DNA of 64,000 nucleotides from Taxillus chinensis (lineage: Eukaryota; Streptophyta; Magnoliopsida; Santalales; Loranthaceae), in contig CM042090.1 of assembly GCA_023512835.1 (NCBI GenBank), positions 57,275,865 to 57,339,864 of the forward strand, given 5' to 3'. The translations under genes were made by a program, and so were the position numbers. The notes under the pieces are model-generated. The model was not told where the DNA came from, ran no database searches, and saw only the letters and a list, made by a program, of their open reading frames with translations. Shown here piece by piece: positions 1-12,116 of the stretch (its first letter is position 1; each line of letters starts with the position of its first letter).

Positions 1-619
1 AAATCCAAAAACAATAAAAAAAATTCATAATAAAAGCCACAATGGTTTGATGGTTATTTGTGTGATGGTGTTGTTTTGCAGCTGCAGTCACATTGGTTGA
101 ACATTTTAGCATGATGTGTGAGTTTCCCAATTAAGTAGAATAAAGGGTGTGTTTTCTTTGATGAGCACAGTAGAGCCTTCTTATGTTTGCTTGGCAAATA
201 CTTAATCAATAGCTAGAGGAGAATGTAGGAGGAGCTTTTCAACCTGTTGATTTTCGGTTGGGTACCATACTTGGGCTTGTATGAAGTTGCATAATTGAGT
301 GAGGCTGCTCTAACCTTGGTGAAGACCTTAAGGGAAACTAGATGTTGTTTTATCATGGAATGTTTACGAATATCTGAAGTTCAGTGATGAGACTGCATGG
401 TTGTTGGACTTAGGGTATGGACATGGATGAGCTAACGCATAATTCATTTTGGTCACTTGAATGCCCACTTCATCATGATTAAGTTGCATGCTTAGGACAC
501 CACGACTCTCCTTAATTTTTATTTTTATTTTCATTCCAGTGTGACCGTGTGTTTATTTTATGTTTGCATGCTTGTATGTTTTTGCTTGAGGACAAACAAT
601 GGTTCAAGTGTGGTGTGTT
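1..619 (+). mobile_element. 3' non-coding interior of a Tat/Athila-like gypsy element
   Basis: This stretch has no usable reading frame. It ends in GAGGACAAACAATGG and GGTTCAAGTGTGGTG directly before an LTR, a signature I associate with the 3' end of plant Tat/Athila Ty3-gypsy elements. The purine-biased tail would be the polypurine tract. The coding part lies outside the window to the left. Confidence 0.5.
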
Positions 620-743
620 TGATAACGTGCATTTATACCGTTATCCTTGTACATATTTTAGACAGTAAAGAGCATGTTTTGAGCCTAATTTGCTCCATTA
701 ATGCATAGATAATTGCTCTAACACCTAGGAAAACACTGTTTGC

Positions 744-791
<48 letters not shown>
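744..791 (+). repeat. (TA)n(TG)n microsatellite in LTR
   Basis: A run of about eleven TA units is followed directly by about twelve TG units. Short reading frames rich in His-Thr or Cys-Val across this run are repeat artefacts. Confidence 0.9.
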
Positions 792-794
<3 letters not shown>

Positions 795-1176
795 GGAGCT
801 GTTTTGGCAGGTTTTTAGGTATTTTATTCTCAAACAAATTAGTCAAATCAGTTTATGGACCAAAAAGGGAGCTTTTGGCAAAAGAGGGCAGCTTGGGGAG
901 GCAAAATGGCATGTGCACGTGATAATGGCCATTGTCACGGGCAGGCTGATATTCAAGCCCTACCTTTTATATGATGATACAAAGCTTGGTGAAAAATTTC
1001 AAGGCATTTGGAGCTGCCCGTGATATCACCATATCACAAGCATTGTCACGGGCATGGATATTTCTGCACAGTTCAGTGTGTTTTGTCATTCTAATCATTT
1101 TTCCCTTCTGGAGTTTAGTCTAATTTTGCTTGGTTTGAGTTGTATTTGGATTTTAAGTTGAATTTTGGTTTACTAA

Positions 1177-1257
1177 GCAAAACTGCGTAGTTTTGATTAA
1201 GAGGTGACAGCTGTGGGTTAGGTCAACTCCTTGCTTTGTCCAATGACCCTATATAAG
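1177..1257 (+). promoter_or_regulatory. LTR promoter: near-palindrome plus TATA box
   Basis: GCAAAACTGCGTAGTTTTG at about 1178-1194 is a near-palindrome with AAAAC/GTTTT arms. It lies about 60 bp upstream of CTATATAAGA at 1249-1258, a good plant TATA box. This is the expected U3 promoter of the LTR. A similar arm-and-TATA layout occurs in the unrelated LTRs at 53050 and 59589. Confidence 0.5.
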
Positions 1258-2218
1258 ATGGTAGAGGTCAAGGCGGTTGAGAGGAGGACGAAATTGGACG
1301 AAAATTAGAGGAGAGTAGTTGGAAATCACCTCTAAAGGCAAGGGATTCTTCTTGTAACTTGAAGAATAGGGCCGAGATTGGATGCACCTTGCACCCGGAG
1401 GAAGGGAGCCGCCTTAAAACACTTCTTATCTCTAAATCAGGTTTTGATGTATTGTAATTTCTAGGTTTCCTCTGTAACTTGCAATATGTGTGAGTAATCT
1501 TTCAATTCTAGGGGAGCAATGTAGCCCCTATCTTTGTAATGACTGGTACTTGGTAATTTCCGAGTTTAAGGAATAATTATTTGCATGTTTTATGAATCTT
1601 TCTTCAACTTCTACAACTGAACGTGCACTTATGGATCTTATCAGTCCTAGTCCGGGACAGATCATGATTTATGACACTTCAGGCATTGTGTGACTATTAT
1701 CTTTGCATTGTTGTGATTTATTGGTTGTGTGAGCTACTGCAATGATGACCATTCATGCAAGCAAGCCCTTAAAAGGACTATATGACCATTTGCAGATCCT
1801 TGGTTGATAAATGGCTTGCATATCAAGAAAACAAACTCAAGAATATTAAAACAAGTAGAAAACAAGTGTAGGAGTGGTGCATTTGTGACCCTAGAAGCCT
1901 TAAATCTATAATTCAAACCTCAAAAGCAATCTTTGCGTCATCAAACTTTAATTTCTATAGCTTTAATATTCAAAAAATCATAAAAATTAGTTCACCATTT
2001 GCAAAATTCTAAAACTGTCTACTAAAACATTTTATAGGACTTAAGTAAATTAGTGATTTGATAAAAAGTCAGGAAACCTGGTTAATCCCTGTGGTTCGAC
2101 CCCCTACTTGCTGCTATATTGAGAAGTAACAATAAGGGAATTTAAATTATCATTTAAAGAACAGGATTAAACGACAATAGTTGCACTATTGCAGTGAAGC
2201 CAAATTTCTATTTATCAC

Positions 2219-2525
2219 CTGGCGTGGTCGACCTGGTCGACCTGGCGTAGCGAGTGGTTGATGCTGAACAAGAGGAGTTTCCAGAGAGCTTGGTCGATGT
2301 GAGATGATTTTCGACGTGGGTCGACACGTGGTCGACGTGGTCGAGGTCGATCAAAAGAAAATTTCTGAGAGCTTTTCCATGTGTGTTGGTCGACGCGAGA
2401 AATGGTCGACCTGGGGTCGACGGGTGGTCAACGTGGTCGAGCCAGTTGTAGATCGACCTTGTGCGATGTAAAGTTTGGTCGATGCAAGAAAAGGGCAGTC
2501 GATCCCGCCTGTTTTTGGTCGACAT
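2219..2525 (+). repeat. GTCGAC-rich degenerate repeat block
   Basis: The words GGTCGAC, GTCGACC and GGTCGATG recur many times at irregular spacing within about 300 bp, interspersed with CGACGTGG and CACGTGG. It is not a clean tandem repeat. It lies in the 5' portion of the truncated LTR. Confidence 0.6.
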
Positions 2526-2840
2526 CGCCTCTGTGGCAGCGTATTTTTGATATTATTTTCTGATCTGTGATTTTATGGTTGGGGGGATTTTCTGACGCCG
2601 CCGCAGAGAGAGATAGAGACCATTATTGGTGCGTTCGTTGCTGCTGCGTTCTTGGAAGAAGGAAGCGCCTATCGGAGTGGAGCAAGGAGTAAGGAAGATC
2701 CTTCCAGTTGAAACCCTAACGCCTTTGGATTTGAGGTAGGTGGTTCTATCTCCTGGAATTCATTTCAATGGTAGTAACCGTTTAATATGATGGTTGTGGA
2801 GAGATTGTATTTGTGATGTGTGGGATTGAGATATGCATGT

Positions 2841-2845
<5 letters not shown>

Positions 2846-2876
<31 letters not shown>

Positions 2877-2898
2877 GTGTGTGTGTGTGTGTGTGTGT
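2846..2898 (+). repeat. (AT)n(GT)n microsatellite
   Basis: An AT run is followed after a CTG interruption by a GT run. Confidence 0.9.
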
Positions 2899-3041
2899 TC
2901 TGTCTTGAGAAAAATGAGGATGAGATGTTGTTGAGTTATATTGGGGTGTAAAGTGAATTTGAGCACATGCGTGCGATTTGTTGTTCTTTTATAATGGTTT
3001 CCCATGAGTTATTTGTATGTTTTGTTATTGTGCTTGGATAT

Positions 3042-3205
3042 ATGAGACATTGAGGTCCCATTGAGGGTACAGTCCTGGATTGGACATGAGGTATTGAGGT
3101 CCCATTGAGGGGACAGTCCATGGGATGGACATGAGGTAATGAGGTCCCACTGAGGGGACAGTCCATGGGATGAACATGAGATGTTGAGGTTCCATTGAGG
3201 GAACC
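3042..3205 (+). repeat. 45-bp minisatellite, about 3.5 copies
   Basis: Imperfect units contain ACATGAGGTATTGAGG then TCCCATTGAGGGGACAG. The overlapping open frames on the other strand (MDCPLNGTS-type repeats) are by-products of the repeat. Confidence 0.8.
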
Positions 3206-3731
3206 ACATGTGAATTCCTTGTGTGTTTTTCATTGTTACTTTAATTATACTACACTGCACATATCTGCACTAAGCATTTTATGGAGGAGATGTTGCGTTG
3301 ATCCAGGGAGGCATAACCCCTACTGAGCTATGGTTTGCTCACCCACCTTTGATGTCTTTCTCTGTAAGACCTAGTAGGCATTAGGAGGACTGCATCGCAG
3401 TGGAAGCATGTGTGTGTGGATTTATTGTTTTATTTAAGACATTGTAACTATTGAGGCTTGAGCTCATGTATTTACTTGACATTGATGTATCTAGTTGAGA
3501 CATTGTGTTTTTGGGCTGGTGACCCACTTTAATATGTAATATAGTTATATGTTATGGATTAGTTTTCTTGTGTGGTTTGTGCATGGGATGTGTGAGGTTA
3601 TAGCAGGTTTAGGGCAACACCCTAGAGGGAGCCCTATTAGGTGACCATTCACCAACCCCTTGCCCTCCTGAGTGCGAGGCATGAGGCATCACTAACCGGT
3701 TTCTCGGTGTTAGGAAATCCGGGGCATGACA

Positions 3732-3931
3732 AAAATGGCCATCATGTTTTCAGTACTGACGCTTTGAGGAGGTGTTGTGTCCGTAGGTTAACCATTTGCT
3801 GGTAAAGAACTTTCATGATTTCCATTAGTAAATGTGTTCCTTGGCATTGTGCCCTCAACAAATTCATTAGTCACCTTGTTGTTCCTAGAGGAGTTGTCAT
3901 TCTTGTTTGCTCCATTTCTAGTTTCCACCAT
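3732..3931 (-). pseudogene. N-terminal gag fragment of a gypsy element
   Basis: Read on the minus strand from an ATG at 3929-3931, the translation starts MVETRNGANKN, a typical start for a plant gypsy gag, and has an internal stop after about 45 residues. It is cut off at 3732 by the LTR that ends at 3731. The primer site and LTR upstream (4113-6065) have the same orientation, so this is the 5' end of one broken minus-strand element. Confidence 0.5.
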
Positions 3932-4112
3932 ATTGTCCCTTTGGGATACGCATAATTCGAGATTAATACATAAATTAGTTGTAATGATACTACCATAATA
4001 ACATAAAACAATATAAACAATCTAATATCCAAAACTTATATAATTATTCACACTATAGTTTCACGAAGTAGTTCTACTTTACTTATACTTAATCTCTTTG
4101 CCTAACTAAACT

Positions 4113-4127
4113 TTCGCTCTGATAACA
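4113..4127 (-). other. tRNA-iMet primer-binding site
   Basis: The minus strand reads TGTTATCAGAGCG just downstream of the LTR end at 4130. It resembles the common plant site TGGTATCAGAGC, complementary to the 3' end of initiator tRNA-Met, with one or two mismatches. Confidence 0.6.
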
Positions 4128-4129
4128 GC

Positions 4130-6065
4130 TGTAACGCCCCCAAATTCGGGACCTCCAAATCGAGTGCGTTAGCGAAAATTAAATATACAAGTTTGATATA
4201 AATTTCAAACTTTTAACTATTTCATCAAACAAACCATTAATTATTACAAATTTCAATCCAAGATCTTTAAGGTTTAGAAGGTTTAGAGACTAAATGTCCA
4301 TAACCCATTATTACATAACAAAGCACACGAATAGTCAAACTTAATAAATCTTTAAAATTTCACACAACTTTATTTCCAAACACTTCTCGAATTCTTATCC
4401 TAGTTTCTCTGTTCCTTTAATTACTTAGGGTTGAAATAGGAATCATAAAAAAGGTGAGCTCAAATAGCCCAGTAAGGGTAAATATAAGTGGGTAAGAAAA
4501 ATTATAAAGATATCGAACATAAGAAATACATAAAAGATTTCATAACATTTTCATATCATACGTGATCAACATTTCATAAGGAAATCATAATATCGAAGAT
4601 TATGTTTGGACATCGTATCATAACATCATGATCTAGGTTAACTACCCAGATACCATATCATAATATACATATTATCAACTGGATTGACACTCTCTAGTGA
4701 TATTCTTTACCTAATGCATTAGAGGTCTTTCCGGAACCACCCATCATAAACTTACTTTGTCCAACATAAGAGAGATCATAACAAGATCAATTCATTGCAT
4801 AAAGCAAATCATAGAATTTCATGAAGCATAGTTAAGTAAAAAACATAAGGTTATCAATAATGATCCCGATTTTCAAAAGGGTCATCTACCCAATTAATAA
4901 AATGGAATAGTAGAGAGAAATCAAAGATACTAATGTCCCTTACGAAGAATTAATAAAGGGGAGGTTAATAAAAGGTGAGTAATAGAAAGCAACAAGGATA
5001 TAAAAATAGGAAAGGAAAGGAAAAGAAAACTCTTACGATCCGCTTGTCGTTTCCGCGTTCTAAACCTTAAAAATCAAAACATTAAATTAATATGAGGTGG
5101 TAAAACCAACCATGTAAATAATATATATAAGGTGGTAAAACCAACCATTGATATAGTATATATGAGGTGGTAAAACCAACCATATAGATTTACATAACAA
5201 ATAATAAGAAACTTTAAAATTTTAAAATCTTGAGTATTACCTTTCATAGGACTTCAACACTTGGTAAGTACCAAAAATAAAAGAGGGTTTGAGTAGAGTA
5301 TTTGGGTGTTTAGAGGGCTTGAGGGAGCTTTTGTAGAGAGAATTTCATGGTATGACTTTAGGGAACTTGTGCATTAAGAGGAGAGACAAGACACCCCTTA
5401 AAAAGGGCAAAGGATGGTAGGTAGTGGGTATAGTAGGTAAAACTTTTGTCCATAATACCTTATTTTATTCCCTACTTTTATCCTTTTGACATTATTTGAT
5501 TCTTATCCCCTTATTATATACCACGTGGCCCCTTTGCTAGAAAAATATCAAGTCATTTGGAGCTGTATAAACAAAGTTATAAATTTTTAAATATGACTTC
5601 CAGAACTGCGCTAGTCTATCTTTTTTAAGCATAACTATTGTTATGGAGTATTAATAAAATGTTTTTGCTACTTTTATTCGACATGCTAAATTTAAATAGA
5701 TGATATATATTTTTACTAAATCAGTGTTTATCCATATAATAATATATTTAAAATAATTAATAAATACTATTAAAATATTTAACACAACCTTCATTTCGTA
5801 TAGTAGCTGTTTCAGGTTGTATATTTTTCTGAGAGTTTGATCTTATATTCTCATTACTTTCTATACTTATAATCCTCTTCTTTACATCACATCATTCATT
5901 TGATATTTATCCAATGGAACTATTCCAATAGCTATTTCTTCTTAACGGCTAGTTAATATTTTATCTGCTAGTTTACTTCAATAACTGTTTTCTCTTCTTT
6001 ATTTATTTAGAAGGTTCTTCACAATCATAGTAATTATTATTTTATTAAAATTTGAGGGTTTTGCA
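4130..6065 (-). mobile_element. 5' LTR of a minus-strand gypsy element
   Basis: On the plus strand the block runs from TGTAACGCCCCC (4130) to GGGTTTTGCA (6065), giving a minus-strand LTR that starts TGCAAAACCC and ends GGGGGCGTTACA. It belongs to the same family as the plus-strand solo LTR at 9550-13177. The two share the terminal words, the block around ACTGGATTGACACTCTC (4678) and the R-region words ACGCGG and GGATC. The right end is inferred from that alignment by eye. Confidence 0.62.
5096..5183. repeat. 35-bp tandem repeat, three copies
   Basis: GGTGGTAAAACCAACCAT recurs at 5096, 5131 and 5166, separated by AT-rich spacers. The core has GGTGGT/ACCAACC partial dyad symmetry. It occupies the place in this LTR where the related LTR at 9550 has its own roughly 115-bp repeats. 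Confidence 0.8.
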
Positions 6066-6089
6066 TTAAGAATGAGTATTAACCGAATT

Positions 6090-7478
6090 GAAACGATGAT
6101 ATTCTCAAGATCCAAACAAAATTCTTACATGTATGCTAATATATACAGAGAGAAGGGTGAGTTTGTATACTTAAAACTATTTCCTTTAGTTTTAAAACTC
6201 TTAACAAAGAGCGAGTTTCTTATTAGAGAGATCTTTACGAATGTGGTTATTATTTGGGTAGTATCTTAGTGTCGTGTGTAGAATCATGTTTGTAACAGGT
6301 ATGTAAAGGAAAGAAAAGATAAAGACACATTATCTACGTGGTTCGATTAATGTGTTCTACTCCACGGTGGTGAGGATGTACCTACACCGAGTCAAATCCA
6401 CTATCACATTTAGTACAGTAGGGTCTTGCCCTTGTTACAACAGGATTAACTCTCTTCTCTTTTAAATGCAAATACAAAATAATATTACTTCAGAATTTAC
6501 TCACTATGATGAACTGTCTAACGTAATCTACTCCTATGTACTCAACTGTTTGCACCTTTTGACCTTCACCCACTCTTATGCCAAACTCACTATCTGTTTG
6601 CTGAATGTATTAGGATGAAGCTAGATGAACTCATTGTTAATCTCGATTTTAATCTTCTTCTCTCTATTTTTGCGTCTCTTATATCTCTCTAGATACTTCG
6701 CGTATTCTCTAATTATATTCTAATGCTCTGACTCACTTTTGAAGTATGAAATATACCTTTCTTTTATAGGACAGCCGTTACATGAAACCTTTCTGCTAGG
6801 GTTATATATATTCCACCTTTTAATCTCTATCGTTGGAACATATTACTCTAGCCGTGGATAACGTCCACATGTTAATTCTAATACTTACCGTACACAGATA
6901 CGTTGTTCAAATAACTTACTTAAATAACGACCACATCTGCGTTTCGATCCTTCAATTAGCCATAGCCTCAAAGATAACTGCCTCGTAGCCTCGTAAATAC
7001 TTTGCATTGCAAATAAGCTACGATCTTCGAGTCTGAATTTTTGGACCTTCAAGTCAAATCGACTCCGATTTAAAGCCAGCGACACTCTAATCTTCGGGTC
7101 AAGTCTTCAAGTCTTCGACTCTATCACACCGCCACTCTTCACCATATGGGTCTTCGAGTCTACGAGTCTTTAAATCTACGAGACCGCTAGTCTTCGCCTG
7201 ACTGCACTTTGAGTTTTTGAGTTTGTGAGTCTTTGATCCTACAGATCTTCTAGTCTCTGAATCTTCGACTCAACATATCTTTGAGTCTTTGAATCTTCGA
7301 TTCTATGGATCTTCAACTGAGCAGTCTAGCATAGTATATAGTTAGACTCCCTCTACGAGCTCACTCTAAGAGATCACTCTACGAAGTTATCCAACCAAGT
7401 ACAGAATGTTGCTACCCACTTGCTAAGCACAAACTGTTGATAACAATGACAACCAAAAAACACTATGGGAACAATAAT
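6090..7478 (-). mobile_element. 3' LTR of a degenerate minus-strand copia element
   Basis: The block contains the phrase GACACATTATCTACGTGGTTC followed by GTTCTACTCCACGGTGG. It is homologous by eye to 42532-42799 plus 50338-50510. It sits directly downstream (minus strand) of a copia RNase H remnant and of a purine-rich AAAGGGAGAGAT at about 7479-7490 that would be the polypurine tract. End points are approximate. Confidence 0.5.
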
Positions 7479-7499
7479 CTCTCCCTTTAGAATTGTTGG

Positions 7500-8179
7500 C
7501 AACATATAGCATATACGACCATGTGTTATCAAGGACAGATCCCAATAAACACATTCTCTCCATATACTCCTACTCCTACCTTTGTACTCCCCCCGTACAA
7601 CAGCATTCTCACCACCTTTGTCAACCAATTACAAAGAAAGAGGGGGAAACCCTACCAACGCTCTAAGCGTAAGGAGGAAGCTGCACTAACAATCCGTGTC
7701 TATGCCGGTCAAATAGCTTTGTTGATAGAGGCTTAGTGAGTATATCAGCAATTTGTTCCTAGGTTGGGACATACACCAGTTGCACATTGCCTTCTTCCAC
7801 TTATTCTTTGATATAGTGGTACCGATAGTCAATATGCTTGGTCTTCGAGTGTTGAACTAGATTCCTATTCATGTTGACAGCACTCTAGTTATCACACCAG
7901 ATATTGACAGGCAATTCCACAGAAACTCCCAAATCTAACAATTGAGTATGCATCCATACCACTTGAGTACATGCAGCATGTGCAACTACATATTCATCTT
8001 TAGTTGTGCTGTAGGCCACATTGTTTTGCTTACGGCTCAACCATGCAACACATTTGGAGCCTAAATAAAAACTATAACCACTGGTTGATCGTCTATCATT
8101 AATATTTCCAATCTAGTCTACATCAGTGTATGTCTGTATATTTCCAAAAATCGCATTGGGAGGCTCAACATCCATGTAC
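7500..8179 (-). pseudogene. Copia pol remnant (RNase H, 3' end)
   Basis: The minus strand translates to recognisable copia RNase H pieces: RRSTSGYSFYLGSKCVAWLS, then KTKHIDYRYHYI and QIADILTKPLS. These correspond to the usual order in copia pol (RxSTSG, KTKHI, ADxxTK). Several stop codons interrupt the frame, for example before IGNIND and after WCDN, so it is dead. The upstream reverse transcriptase is missing; a different LTR begins at 8180. Confidence 0.75.
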
Positions 8180-9299
8180 TGTCGGCATCCGGATTTGTCT
8201 GGGTGTCGAGGAAATAACACCAATTAGCTATTAAATATTTTTTTGGTGCTGGAAGAAAATGTGTAAAAATAAATAGTGCTTTTTGAGTCGCCACCAACCG
8301 AAGATAAAGGTGCAGTTGGAACACCTACTATCAAGGGTAAAAATAGTTTGCATACTAGAGTCTAAGGGTCTGAGAGTCAGTTATGAGTGGGGAAAGTTTT
8401 AGGCATCCCACTACGCCCAAAATTAATACCTAATTAGAATTGAAAGGTTTTTCTTGGTTTGAACATAATAAAATTTTAAACGAAATTGATTAAACAAATA
8501 AAATAAGATTAAAAATATTTGACTAACACCAGTTGCCATTGACTTATGTACTTTTTGAGAATTCACAAAACAATATGCTACAAAAATTGATTAAAGAAAA
8601 TAATATGCTAGAAAAAAACATTTGAGAATTCACAAAAAAAAAGAACACGAATATCAAAAACTATTTCAACCGTTTTAAAAACACATTGTAAAAACACCGA
8701 TAAAAAACATAGACTTTATAAAAAAAATATAGATTTTATGAAAAACAAATAAAAAAACATGTTTTGAAAAACACAGATTTTTAAAAAATACAGATTTTAT
8801 AAAAAATACATATTTTGGTTTTAAAAGGATTTTAAAAACAGATTTAGAGAAAATTCAAAAAAAAAAGGTTTCAAATTAAGAAAACAGATCTTGGACAGAG
8901 AGCTAAACTGCATAGCCATGACGAAAAGGAGACACAGTCACAGGCCCAAGCTAAAGCACTACCCAAACGTCACAGAACATCTAATTGCCATGAGAAATTT
9001 GTGGATCGTAATTAAAAGATAAAGAGTAGGGATTGTAAATGTTTACCTGACAAGGTCGTTTCTATTCTTCTCATTGTTTGGTTTATCACTTGAAAATCTC
9101 CAGTCGAATTTCACAATAACAAATAATATAACAATAAGGTAGAGTGAATTACAATTTGCCAATTTCAATCAATACACATGCTCATAGAGCCATCAATAGG
9201 TTTATAGATTACAAAACAAAGAGGCTTACAAATTAATGCCATCAATGCTACATTATCCAAAGGATTTATAACAAATTAAGACTTATAAGAATAGAAGGT
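8180..9299 (+). mobile_element. Probable Tat/Ogre-like LTR fragment
   Basis: Starts with TGTCGGCATCCGG after the truncated copia. It carries TTTTTGAGTCGCCACCAACC (8280) and GGCATCCCACTACGCCCAAA (8402), phrases I associate with LTRs of Tat/Ogre gypsy elements. The rest is A-rich and degenerate. The right end is not defined, and assignment rests on these short phrases. Confidence 0.38.
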
Positions 9300-9549
9300 T
9301 GATGAACCCATTTTCTACGCATTTATGGTAAGTGTTCATCTCCTATTTTAATGGGTTTTAGATTGTTTTATTGTGTTTGAGTTATGTTTTATTTGATTAA
9401 TATGTGTTTTTAGTATTTTTGTTGTGTTTTGGTGTGTTTTGTAGGTTCTTGGAGCATTTTGGCCCAAGCAAAGATGAAAAAGGGCAAAACTAGCATTAAA
9501 TAGCATTACACAACTAAAAAGCACTTTCTACAAGCCATGGTCACCCAAA
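9300..9549 (+). mobile_element. Left part of an LTR-like repeat split by a solo LTR
   Basis: TGATGAACCCATTTTC at 9300 followed by a GGAGCATTTTGGCCCAAGCA phrase looks like the start of a Tat/Athila-type LTR. The sequence resumes at 13178 after the solo LTR. The TE class is uncertain. Confidence 0.3.
9545..9549. repeat. Target-site duplication CCAAA (left)
   Basis: CCAAA lies directly before TGTAAGACCC at 9550. The same five bases follow the LTR's last base at 13177. Confidence 0.8.
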
Positions 9550-10865
9550 TGTAAGACCCGCAAAAATTTAAGCTCTTCCTTAAATAGTAATAATAATAAT
9601 GTCATTACTAAAAATAGTTAGAAAGAATATTTTAGATATTATCACAATAAAAATAAGTACCCAATATAGTCATTTAAGTAGCATGTGACTAGTAAGTAGC
9701 CGTTAGAATAGTAACTAGCGTTAGAATAAGTAACTAACCGTTGGAATAAGTAACTAATCGTTATGAATAGTATCCGTTTGAATTGTTATAAATAGGTATG
9801 AGTATGTAATAATGTTTTATAATATTATACTTTATAGGGTTATAAAGTAAGAAGTCATGGAATATAATGTTATCTTACTTTATTGTTTATTGATTACGCA
9901 ATAATATTATTTTATCCGCGTTAATATTAAATATGTTATAAAAAATAAAATAAAATAATTTCTTATACGTCATAAAAAGTTTAGATGCTATATATTATGT
10001 CATTTAGTTTCTTAGACCAAATTACTATGGGTAAGTAAGTATTACAAGCCTTGACTTTACCAAAAGTATAAAACATAGGTAAGGCCCAAAAATTTGAATG
10101 AGGCAGATTCTGGAGGTCCCATTCAAAAATTCATAACTTGAGTTATACAGATCCAATTGACATGAAACCAAAGCCCATTTGTTCATTTATGACGTAGCTA
10201 AAACGTGTAAAAATTTCAGAATTTAATATGAAGCCAATCAATTCCAGAAGTTAAAATACTACACATAGGTTCAGTATGAACGGGTAAACATTTTAGTATG
10301 ACTTTAAAATTCAATAACTTTTGTTATACACATGCAAAAATTATAAAATTGATACCCATTTGTAGATATTTGAGTTAGTAATGCAATACAATTGGCCGTT
10401 TGTCAAAAACTATAAAATTAAAAACGTTATAATTGAATTAGTAGGGAGTACACCAATGTGGACTTTTGATGCCAAAGGAACCTTCTAGGTTTAAAAGTCT
10501 TAAAACATTTTTAAATGGTAGGAGGAGATAACCACGTTTTTAATAAGAGATAATATGAGGAAAATAAAGTATTATATATATTTTAAATAATTTAATTTAA
10601 TGCAAAGTCAAATTCGTACACTATTTTTCACACTATTACACCTACCACCTTACCTATAAATAGCATGCCTCACTTTCCTTCTCAAGCACTCTTTCCATTC
10701 AAATAAGCCACAAAACTCTCCTCCAAATACTCTCCAAAAAAGTTCTATTAACACCCCAATAGTCCTCCAAGCCTTCTCTTCTCTCAATCTTCCTCTCACC
10801 CGTTGGAAGTTCCAAAAGATAAATATTTCAAGCATATATTAATCATGTTCTTGGAAGGCTAATCC

Positions 10866-11200
10866 TCCTCATACATATGTATATTATGGATGGCCTTGCC
10901 CCTCAATATATATATGTATATTTATTAAATAATATGTATATGTGTATATATATATTATTATTATTCCATGAAAGGCTAAGCCTCCTCATACATATATATA
11001 TTATGGATGGCTTTGCCCCTCAATATATATATGTATATGATACGTATATGTATATATATAGATTATTATTATTCCATGGAAGACTAAGTCTCCTCATACA
11101 TATATATATTATGGATGGCTTTGCCCCTCAATATATATATGTATATTATATAGTATATACGTATATTATATATGTATATGTATACGTATAGATTATTATT
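10866..11200 (+). repeat. About 115-bp tandem repeat, three copies
   Basis: Each unit has CCTCCTCATACATAT, then ATGGATGGC, TTGCCCCTCAATATATATAT, and a TTATTATTATTCCATG block. Units start near 10866, 10981 and 11093. A spurious open frame of about 100 codons crosses them. Confidence 0.75.
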
Positions 11201-12113
11201 ATTATCATGAAAAGTTTTTCCACCATAATATACTTATATATGTCTCTCAATATATTACTTATGAATATACTATTATTATTAAAACTAAAATATTAACTTT
11301 TAAATTTTGTTTCAAGGTTTATAAACGCGGAAGACAAAAAGATTGTAAGGATCCACTCTCCCTTTCCTTACGACGATCTCCGACGTGGAAATTCATTTCC
11401 TATTTCTTCTCTATATTTCTATCTCGATATTTAATAATTAACTTTATTTGACACTTCTTGGAAAGTTGGTAATCTAATTTATTGAATGGTGAATAACCCT
11501 TTTACTTATCAGGGCTATTATTGTAAGACCTTCCTTTACGTTGAAATTTACCATTGATGTGGTTGTTTGAATTTTTGTGAAGATATGTTTTATGTTTGGC
11601 AATATGTTTATGGGTGGTTCCAGAAAGACCTCCAATGCATTGGGTAAAGAACATCACTGGAGAGTGTCAATCCAGTTGATAACAGGTTATGCATGACATC
11701 TAGGTGGTGAACCTAGATGAGTAGATATTCTTATTCTTTCATGAGCTGATTATTCTCCATATATTATTCGTTACGTTTAACCTTACTGGGCTATTTGAGC
11801 TCATTTCCTTTATGTTTTCTTCCAACCCCAGGGAACTAGGAGAAAGCAAGGATGCTAGGATAATGGTGTCCAGAATGCTTGGAATAAAATCATAAGAAGA
11901 TTATGCATGTAGTATTTATATGTCATGTAAACTATAATGGGTTATCAACACCTAGTCTCTAAACGCTAAACCTTAAAGATCTTGTGATGAGTCTTGATGT
12001 AATAAATAAACCATCGAATTTATGTTGAGTAATAGATTACTATTCATTATAATTGTAATATCTTATTTTGTCCAATGCACCCGGTCTGGAGGTCCAGATT
12101 TGGGGGCGTTACA
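11053..12113 (+). repeat. Copy 1 of a 1.06-kb tandem duplication
   Basis: Ends in the LTR terminus GGGGGCGTTACA at 12113. The next 1064 bases repeat it nearly base for base, with only scattered substitutions and single-base indels, such as ATCAGG versus ATCGGG and an extra A near 12690. Confidence 0.9.
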
Positions 12114-12116
12114 GTG

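Larger units (their letters stand above)
620..2217 (+). mobile_element. 3' LTR of a Tat/Athila-like gypsy retrotransposon
   Basis: The LTR opens with TGATAACG and closes with TTATCA, so its ends form a perfect TGATAA/TTATCA inverted pair. It contains a TATA box near 1250 and a GGTTCGACCCCCTACTT stretch near 2090 that is common near the 3' end of such LTRs. The sequence to its right (2218 on) belongs to a different LTR family, so this element probably inserted into that LTR. The matching left target duplication is outside the window. Confidence 0.68.
2218..3731 (+). mobile_element. Truncated Tekay/Del-like gypsy LTR (3' part)
   Basis: The right end AAATCCGGGGCATGACA closely matches the right ends of the full LTRs at 53050-55071 and 59589-61607 (AAATCCGGGGCGTGACA). 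It also shares the CTACTGAGCT..TG..GCTCACCC block. The left part is cut off at 2218 by the adjoining Tat/Athila-like LTR. The first 310 bp are crowded with GTCGA/TCGAC words, and a 45-bp minisatellite lies near the middle. No coding function. Confidence 0.6.

Noticed and set aside
10877..11191. 104-codon frame with an internally repeated protein
   Set aside because: Produced by three copies of an AT-rich LTR repeat.
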